From Chelativorans sp. (GTDB lineage: Bacteria; Pseudomonadota; Alphaproteobacteria; Rhizobiales; Rhizobiaceae), in the NCBI RefSeq assembly GCF_031180965.1, contig NZ_JAPSLH010000013.1, positions 58,657 through 122,656 on the forward strand: a stretch of 64,000 nt of DNA, read 5' to 3'. The notes beneath the pieces are model-generated. The model was given only the letters and a program-made list of their open reading frames with translations. It made no database searches and had not been told where the DNA came from. A program made the translations under genes and the position numbers. Below are positions 55,555 through 61,934 of this stretch, piece by piece (position 1 is the stretch's first letter; each line of letters opens with the position of its first letter).

Positions 55555-56265
55555 ATGAAGACAAGGGGCCGATCCATGGCGGCAGAGTCCAGGCGGGGCG
55601 GGGATTCCGATACGCTGAAGCGGCAGCAGGACCCCGAAGGCACCAAGCGGGACATCATCGAGACGGCCTCACGCGAGTTCGCGCTGAACGGACTAGCGGG
55701 CGCCAGGATCGATGAGATCGCCGCGCGGACCCGCTCCAGCAAGCGCATGATCTACTACTATTTCGGCGACAAGGAGGGGCTCTATCTCAAGGCGCTGGAG
55801 AACGCCTATCGCCGGGTGCGAGAGGGCGAGGCTCAGCTCGATACGAAGGGGATGCCGCCCATCGAGGCGCTGAAGCGCCTGGTGGAATTCACCTTCGACC
55901 ATCACCACCAGCACGAGGAATTCATCCGCATGGTGATGATCGAGAACATCCATCACGGCGCGTATCTGGAAAGGTCCGAGGTGATCCGCGACCTCAACGT
56001 CACAGCCATCGACAACATCGCCGCCATCTACGGACGCGGGGTCGAGGAGGGTGTCTTCCGCACGGGGCTCGATGCGGTAGAATTGCACTGGCAGGTGAGC
56101 GCGCTCTGCTTCTTCAACGTCTCGAACCGCGCCACCTTTTCGAAGATTTTCGGACGCGATTTCGGCTCCGAGGAAGCCCTGGACCGCCTGCGCAGGAACG
56201 CGGTGGACATGGTTCTGCGCTTCGTCATCAAGCCGGAGGCCATCTCTCTCCTCGACCCGGCTTGA
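55555..56265 (+). CDS. TetR family transcriptional regulator
   Basis: A 236-residue regulator with an N-terminal helix-turn-helix (TKRDIIETASREFALNGLAGARIDEIAARTRSSKRMIYYYFGDKEGLY, residues about 30-78) and a C-terminal ligand domain. A second start at 55576 with a better-placed AAGGGG is possible. It is divergent from the dehydrogenase/TRAP genes and 68 nt upstream of quiC, and both gaps carry the same motif, so it is likely to be autoregulated and to control the quinate block. The inducer is probably a pathway intermediate. Confidence 0.9.
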   Translation: MKTRGRSMAAESRRGGDSDTLKRQQDPEGTKRDIIETASREFALNGLAGARIDEIAARTRSSKRMIYYYFGDKEGLYLKALENAYRRVREGEAQLDTKGMPPIEALKRLVEFTFDHHHQHEEFIRMVMIENIHHGAYLERSEVIRDLNVTAIDNIAAIYGRGVEEGVFRTGLDAVELHWQVSALCFFNVSNRATFSKIFGRDFGSEEALDRLRRNAVDMVLRFVIKPEAISLLDPA

Positions 56266-56291
56266 CTTGAGTCTCCGCTGCCCGACCTGTA

Positions 56292-56312
56292 ATGTACGAA
56301 CTAGTACGTTTA
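56292..56312. promoter_or_regulatory. operator candidate before quiC
   Basis: ATGTACGAACTAGT (56292-56305) repeats the 14-mer found at 55523 with one change, and continues with ACGTTTAT; ACTAGT forms a local palindrome centre. It lies 28 nt upstream of the quiC start. Confidence 0.6.
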
Positions 56313-56333
56313 TACGGCGCGGGAGTTTCGCGG

Positions 56334-58223
56334 ATGAAGACCTCCATTGCCACCGTCTCCATCAGCGGTGATCTGAAGGAGAAACTCGCCGCGATCGCGG
56401 CCGCCGGCTTCGACGGCGTGGAGATTTTCGAGAATGACTTTCTCGCTTTTGACGGCACGCCTGCGGAAGTGGGCCGCATGGTGCGGGACCACGGGCTGGA
56501 GATCACGCTCTTCCAGCCCTTCCGCGATTTCGAGGGTATGCCCGAGCCGCAGCGCTCGCGCGTCTTCGACCGGGCGGAACGGAAATTCGACCTGATGCAG
56601 CAATTGGGCACCGACCTCATGCTGGTCTGCTCCAACATGTCGCCGCTCTCGCTCGGCGGCGTCGACCGGGCAGCGGCGGATTTTCGCGAGCTCGGCCAGC
56701 GTGCGGCGAAGCGCGGCCTGCGCGTCGGCTATGAGGCGCTCGCGTGGGGGCGGCATATCAACGATCATCGCGATGCCTGGGAGATCGTCCGGCGCGCGGA
56801 CCACGCGAACATTGGGCTTATCCTCGATTCCTTTCACACGCTGGCGCGCCGCATCGACCTGGAGACCATTAGGGCCATTCCGGGCAACCGCATCTTCATC
56901 GTGCAGCTCGCCGACGCCCCCAGGATCGACATGGACGTTCTCTATTTGAGCCGCCATTTCCGCAACATGCCGGGAGAGGGCGACCTGCCGGTGGTCGACT
57001 TCATGCGCGCGGTCGCGGCTACCGGATATGACGGACCCCTGTCGCTGGAAATCTTCAACGATCAGTTTCGCGGCGGCTCGCCCAAGTCGATCTCGGTCGA
57101 TGGCCGGCGCTCGCTGATCAGCCTCATGGATCAGGTCGCGCGGCTGGAGCCGGGAATCCGGCTTAACGTGCCGTCCATTCCGGATCGGACTGTCGTTCAG
57201 GGCGTGGAATTCGTCGAGTTCGCGGCGGACGAAGAGGAGGCGCAGGAGCTTGCGGCCCTGCTCTCGGCGATGGGCTTTTCCCTTGCTGCCCGTCACCGGA
57301 GCAAGCACGTCGACCTCTGGCGGCAGGGCGCGATCAACATCCTTATCAACACCGAGAGGGAGGGCTTTGCGCATTCCTCCTACATTGTCCACGGCGCCAA
57401 TGCCTATGCCATGGGACTGAAGGTGGAGGACGCCGCCGCCACCGTTGCTCGTGCACGGGCTCTCGGGGCGGAAGTCTTCGAGCAGCGGCATGGGCCGGGC
57501 GAGCTTGCCATCCCGGCGATCCGCGGCGTTGGCGGCGGGGTCATCATCTACTTCCTGGACGGCAAGGGCGAGCTGTCGCGCGTGTGGGAAGTGGAGTTCG
57601 AACCCGTGGCGGGCGAGGCGGCGGATGCGGGACTGGTGGCGATCGATCACGTCGCGCAGACAATGAATTACGAGGAGATGCTGACCTGGATTCTCTTCTA
57701 CACCTCGATCTTCCGCACCACGAAGTCGCCGATGGTCGATGTGGTAGATCCCGCCGGGCTGGTGCGCAGCCAGGTGATCGAAAGCGAAGACGGCGCGCTG
57801 CGCCTGACGCTGAACGGCGCGGAGAACCGCAAAACGCTCGCCGGCCATTTCATCGCCGAAAGTTTCGGCTCGTCCGTGCAGCACCTGGCTTTCGCCTGCC
57901 GCGACATTTTTCAGACGGCGCAGATGCTGCAGGGGCATGGTTTTCGGGCGCTCGAAATCTCGCGCAACTACTATGACGATCTGGAGGCCCGTTTCGGCCT
58001 CGACCCGGATTTTTGCGACCGGCTGCGCGCGGAAAACATCCTCTACGACCGCGACGGCGAAGGCGAGTATTTCCAGCTCTACAGCACCAATTACGGTGAA
58101 GGCTTCTTCTTCGAGATCGTCGAGCGCCGCGGCAATTACCGCGGCTACGGCGCGGCGAATGCGCCATTCCGGATCGCGGCGCAGAAGAGGTCGCTAAGGC
58201 AGCCCGGAATTCCTAGGTTATAG
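56334..58223 (+). CDS. quiC: 3-dehydroshikimate dehydratase, two-domain (QuiC type)
   Basis: A 629-residue protein with two parts. Residues 1 to about 270 are a sugar-phosphate isomerase-like TIM barrel with the dehydratase site (FDGVEIFENDF, ANIGLILDSFH, PLSLEIFNDQFRGG). Residues about 285-610 are a VOC/4-hydroxyphenylpyruvate-dioxygenase-like region (VEFVEFAADEEEAQEL, VAIDHVAQTM, EYFQLYSTNYGEGFFFEIVERRG). This architecture is that of QuiC enzymes, which turn 3-dehydroshikimate into protocatechuate. The ATG at 56334 fits the family start MKTSIATVSISG. Confidence 0.92.
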   Translation: MKTSIATVSISGDLKEKLAAIAAAGFDGVEIFENDFLAFDGTPAEVGRMVRDHGLEITLFQPFRDFEGMPEPQRSRVFDRAERKFDLMQQLGTDLMLVCSNMSPLSLGGVDRAAADFRELGQRAAKRGLRVGYEALAWGRHINDHRDAWEIVRRADHANIGLILDSFHTLARRIDLETIRAIPGNRIFIVQLADAPRIDMDVLYLSRHFRNMPGEGDLPVVDFMRAVAATGYDGPLSLEIFNDQFRGGSPKSISVDGRRSLISLMDQVARLEPGIRLNVPSIPDRTVVQGVEFVEFAADEEEAQELAALLSAMGFSLAARHRSKHVDLWRQGAINILINTEREGFAHSSYIVHGANAYAMGLKVEDAAATVARARALGAEVFEQRHGPGELAIPAIRGVGGGVIIYFLDGKGELSRVWEVEFEPVAGEAADAGLVAIDHVAQTMNYEEMLTWILFYTSIFRTTKSPMVDVVDPAGLVRSQVIESEDGALRLTLNGAENRKTLAGHFIAESFGSSVQHLAFACRDIFQTAQMLQGHGFRALEISRNYYDDLEARFGLDPDFCDRLRAENILYDRDGEGEYFQLYSTNYGEGFFFEIVERRGNYRGYGAANAPFRIAAQKRSLRQPGIPRL

Positions 58224-58574
58224 GCGAGGCCAGACCGCTCTCGAAATATCCAGCTGAGCCTCATTCCCCACGCGGCGGCTTTCAGCATTTCCTGCTGCGG
58301 TGTCCGCGGAGGCGTGCTTGCGGTGGGATATCTTCTTTTCGGACAGGCCGATCGACCGCTCAAAGCTGACGACGTTCTCGATCATCCGCTCGAATTCCCA
58401 TGGGAAGTGCCCAAGTATCTCCGCCATAAGCTCGCCGGCGAGGATAGTGAGTTCCCGGGCACGCAGCTCGGTGATCCTCGCCGCAGGCGTGATGGCGCGG
58501 CCGCTCTCGATATCGATATAGAGGCACCGTTGCCGCGTCTTTTCCAGCTCATCGCTTTCGGCTTCATGGAGCAA
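58218..58574 (-). CDS. unidentified open frame, 118 residues
   Basis: The frame encodes a mostly helical, charged protein (RAITPAARITELRARELTILAGELMAEILGHFPWEF, then ERMIENVVSFERSIGL) with no family that I recognise. It overlaps the quiC stop by 6 nt on the other strand and adjoins sequence full of broken genes, so it may itself be a remnant. A neighbouring minus-strand stretch at 58593-58760 (LTRLAEELIYLNAPLPIARNP) looks coding too but lacks a start. Confidence 0.35.
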   Translation of the reverse strand: MLHEAESDELEKTRQRCLYIDIESGRAITPAARITELRARELTILAGELMAEILGHFPWEFERMIENVVSFERSIGLSEKKISHRKHASADTAAGNAESRRVGNEAQLDISRAVWPRL

Positions 58575-58789
58575 ACGCCGACCGTATCCTTCCTAGAATA
58601 CGTCCAACCTGGCATTGATAGGCGCGCCGGACATGACGCTGATGAAGTGCTGCTTGCGATGATTCTTTTCGACGGAGGGATTACGGGCGATCGGCAGCGG
58701 CGCATTCAGATAGATGAGTTCTTCGGCCAGGCGCGTGAGTTTGCCGACCTCGACAGGAATGCAGCGATCGGGAAGTTGCCGCGATGAAC

Positions 58790-59037
58790 AGTTCACACGC
58801 GTCGTTCTTCGGGGCACGAAGGACGATGCGGCCATCGAATGGCAGGGCTTAAAGCAGCAAGGTGCCGCCTTCACGGTCCTCGCGTGCAACGAATGCTCTG
58901 ATCTTGGTTCAGAAGCCTTTCTGGCATTCGCCTTTGACCATGCGGGCCGTGTAGCTGTGGTACTTCGGTGCCTTCGGTTCCGTCTTCTTCTGAGCGGAAG
59001 CGGTGTTGTTGTGTTTGAAAGTCGTGGTTTTCTCCAT
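58790..59037 (-). pseudogene. small conserved protein remnant with two in-frame stops
   Basis: From an ATG at 59037 the frame reads MEKTTTFKHNN, then YHSYTARMVKGECQKGF, a TGA, TKIRAFVAREDREGGTLLL, a TAA, and ALPFDGRIVLRAPKNDA. The pieces join into one sensible protein if the two stops are read as amino acids, and the ending ALPxDGRIVLR resembles a small protein I associate with rhizobial accessory DNA. The exact family is uncertain. Confidence 0.5.
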
Positions 59038-59166
59038 TGGTTGATAGTTGACGTTCGGAAAGACGGTTCAAAAGAGACGGGGTGCCCATGGTGGTTTGTC
59101 CCAAGCACGGGAGCTCAGCGAGGGGGCGTGCAGCGATCGACCAATATTCACCCACGCGAGGCCCGC

Positions 59167-59767
59167 TCATGCGGCCGCCTTTACGAACCTCAGGAATTCG
59201 ACCTCCGTCGTCACGATCAGGCGGTAGGTCTCGGACTTGGCCTGTTGCTCCTCGCCTTCCTCGTAGCGCGACAAGAATGCGAGGAAGTGGACGAGGTCGC
59301 CTTCCTGCTCTTTGCCATCTTTGTTCAGGTAGATGATATTGCCGTGCGCGAGAGCATTCCGGAGGGCGCGCAGCACTGAGGCCGTAGCCTTTTCTGGAAG
59401 GAAGTTTTGGCCGTCCTCTGCAAGAGGGTGTTTGCCATCTCTTGCCACCCAATGTTCCGGCGCACCAAAATGCTCCACAATGTGCAATTGCCTCCATGCC
59501 GACGGTCCGTCACCGCCCCAGAACGGTGCTTCAGAAAACTTCACTTTGACTAGCCCGCCGGTCATCTTGGTCATTTCAGCATCGCTTCCCGATGTAGGAA
59601 ATGATGCGCGCGAGCCCGCTCGAAAGGGATGGTCAACACGGCCCGCCGCAACCAGAAGCGCGAAGGAGCCGACTAGGTTCTTGTCGCGGGCAAACGGTTC
59701 GACCGCTTCGAGAAGCTGAAGACACCGTCTCGATACTCTGCTGCCAGCCTGTGTGGAATGGCCATGA
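59167..59767 (-). pseudogene. HEPN-like protein, probably frameshifted near its start
   Basis: The frame from an ATG at 59574 to 59167 gives 135 residues including RALRNALAHGNIIYLNKDG; RNALAH is the Rx4H motif of HEPN nucleases. The same frame continues upstream without a stop (LQLLEAVEPFARDKNLVGSFALLVAAG), which looks like the native N-terminal part. The only fitting start, MAIPHRLAAEYRDGV at about 59761, is in another frame, so one frameshift near 59720 separates them. No antitoxin (MNT) partner gene is visible. A shortened protein from 59574 could still be made. Confidence 0.55.
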
Positions 59768-60079
59768 TGCCCCCTTTGCTAGCCTGATGAAGCACATTAT
59801 CAAAGATGCGGCTCCACGCTGCCGGTGGGTCAGCTCGATTACTGACTTTCGACCGACGGCGAAAAGGGTCCCGCTAAGACGTCCGCATTCAGGCGCACGA
59901 AAACTCTGCCTTAAAATCGACATGGGGCGCGAAGGAGCCGTTCAAGTAATTGCGGCGAGGGACGGCTCCGAGCTGATACCGACCGGCTTCCCGCACGCTG
60001 GCGTGCATGCCTCGGAGCCCGGCAGCAACTCCGTGAGAATGTGATTAGCAGACCGCGGTCGATCTGAAAACTTTGCTAT
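59768..60079. other. 312-nt region without a gene
   Basis: No open frame with family resemblance on either strand. It separates the HEPN-like remnant from the arsR-ahsA1-gst group and presumably holds the promoter of that group, but I see no clear promoter. Confidence 0.5.
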
Positions 60080-60415
60080 ATGGCGATGTATCACGAAACA
60101 CCCATTGACCGAACGTTTTTTGCGCTCGCGGACCCTATGCGGCGCCAGGTTCTCGAGCGGCTGAAGTCGGAACCCGGCCCCTCCAAGCGAGCTTGCGCAA
60201 CCGCTGCCGATCAAGTTGCCTGGACTCATGAAACATCTTGCCGTCCTGTCGGACGCCGGGCTGATCTCGAGAACAAGAACGGCCGCGTCGTGATGGTCAG
60301 CCTTGCAGCAGGGCCATTGTCTGAAGCGGCGGACTGGCTTCACCATTTTGAGGCCTTCTGGAACGTCAGCCTCGACCGTCTGGCCGCCCTCGTGGAGGAG
60401 AGCAGCGAGGAATGA
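60080..60415 (+). pseudogene. ArsR family regulator with two compensating frameshifts
   Basis: The 111-residue open frame has normal ArsR ends: MAMYHETPIDRTFFALADPMRRQVLERL at the start and GRVVMVSLAAGPLSEAADWL..FWNVSLDRLAALVEE at the end. Between about 60185 and 60275 the frame gives nonsense, while the +1 frame reads SELAQPLPIKLPGLMKHLAVLSDAGLISRT, exactly the expected recognition-helix region. Two small indels that sum to a multiple of three therefore scrambled the DNA-binding helix. A full-length protein would still be made but should not bind DNA. It overlaps the ahsA1 gene by 4 nt. Confidence 0.75.
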
Positions 60416-60850
60416 ATCGCCAACACCCGGACATAACCATCGTGCGCAGGCTCACGACACCGTCCGAAAAGGGTTTATGCGGCCATGACGAAGGTCGATC
60501 AGATCCTGCAGTGGTGGGGTCCGGATGCAGGGCCAGCCGTCAGCGCCGAAATCGATCTTCGCCCCGGAGGCCGCTACAGCGTCGTCTTTCGTCTGGTGGA
60601 CGGCTCGGAACACAACCCGAGGGGTGTCTATCAGGAAGTCGTGCCGAACGAAAAGCTCGCCTTCACCTGGGAGTGGCTCAACCGGCCCGATTGGGAGTCG
60701 CTGGTAACCATTCTCCTGCGACCTATCGACATTGGCAGCGAGCTAACCCTGACCCAAGAGAAGCTCCCGAACGACGATGCGATCAAGAGCCACCATGCCG
60801 GCTGGGCCGGCTGGATGGCCGAACCGCAACACTATTTGGAGGAAGAATAG
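60412..60850 (+). pseudogene. SRPBCC/AHSA1 domain protein with one frameshift
   Basis: The first frame reads MNRQHPDITIVRRLTTPSEK from 60412, and the second reads VYAAMTKVDQILQWWGPDAGP onward to 60850. They join into a typical AHSA1-like protein if one G of the GGG at 60471-60473 is removed. AHSA1/ArsR/GST triplets are common in proteobacteria. An internal ATG at 60485 could still give a 121-residue protein lacking the first beta strand. Confidence 0.75.
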
Positions 60851-61473
60851 TGAGTGAACTGGTTATTTAGGCCTACGATTGGGTGCCTGACGGTCCCCGT
60901 GGCTTCGTGCGCGACATACGGCTGAGGTGGGCATGCGAGGAGGCTGGCCTGCCCTATCAGGTCAAGAGCACACCTTTCAAAGATCGGAGCGAGGAACACT
61001 TCAAGCACCAGCCATTCGGCCAGGCGCCATGGCTCACCGACAGTGACCTCTCGATCTTCGAGAGCGGGGCGGGATTGCTGCACCTCGCCAGAAAAAGCGA
61101 AAAACTGATGCGGCGCGATCCCGTCGGGGAAGCCGAAACACTGCAGTGGACGATCGCCGCGCTCAATTCGGTCGAGATGGTTTCTGTACCCTGGTGGGTC
61201 CTGGAAGTAACCGGCGCCAAAGACAACGGTCTGACAGGCTGGCTGGAAAGCCGCCTCGATAATGTGGAGCGCGTCCTCATGGAGCGCGAATGGATGGCGG
61301 CCGGTCGCTTCACTGTCGCGGACCTGCTGATGGCCGATGTGCTGCGCGTCGAAAAGGTTCGTGCCTTCGGAGATCGGCCGGCGACGGAGACGTACGTGAC
61401 GCGAATCACGGACCGACCGGCGTTCAAGAAGGCCCATGCCGACCAGATGGCGCATTTCGCGAATGCCGATTGA
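60850..61473 (+). pseudogene. glutathione S-transferase family protein with nonsense codon 7
   Basis: From a GTG at 60850 that overlaps the previous stop the frame reads VSELVI, then TAG (60868-60870), then AYDWVPDGPRGFVRDIRLRWACEEAGLPYQV and on to 61473. The thioredoxin-fold N-terminus (FGQAPWLTDSDLSIFESGA) and the helical C-terminal domain (GRFTVADLLMADVLR) are intact. The stop falls in the first beta strand. Reinitiation at GTG 60883 would give 196 residues without that strand. Confidence 0.75.
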
Positions 61474-61811
61474 TTTGGCGGACATCCGAACTGCGTATGC
61501 CAGGGGTAGCTTCGTCCGCATATCGGTCGTTTGCCAACCACGCAAACGAGTGTTCGGTTTTGCAGGCTGGTCACGAGCGGCTATACGACTGAAAGGGGGC
61601 GCAAAACAGCCGCTTAACCTAAAGCGCTGTGCCTAGGGTTTCTGTACCAGGTGCGAACGTTGGACTGATCTTGCCGCGGCGATCGGGGCTCTGCGAAAAC
61701 TCCGACGATCTGGCCGGTGCGCCCTGCGAGTTTCGCCGCGAGATGAGGGAACTCGGGATCGCAATTCGGAATCGTTGAGCATTTCCTCTGGGCTCTGCAC
61801 CGCTTATCAAC
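61474..61811. other. 338-nt region without a gene
   Basis: No recognisable gene on either strand. It lies between the gst remnant and the terminator-like hairpin that precedes the autotransporter. Confidence 0.5.
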
Positions 61812-61847
61812 GGCGGAAGAAGACGACTTCCGCCTCAGGGCTTTTTT
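61812..61847 (+). terminator. terminator-like hairpin upstream of the autotransporter
   Basis: GGCGGAAG (61812-61819) pairs perfectly with CTTCCGCC (61827-61834) across a 7-nt loop; six T residues follow at 61842-61847, 7 nt after the stem. The gap before the T tract is longer than ideal. Confidence 0.5.
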
Positions 61848-61934
61848 AAAGTTATCCCATCATGCTACCTACTTCTGGGGCTAGATTCGGCGGGTACAGT
61901 GTCGTGTCCTCGCCGTTCCAGGCGGAGGACCCTC

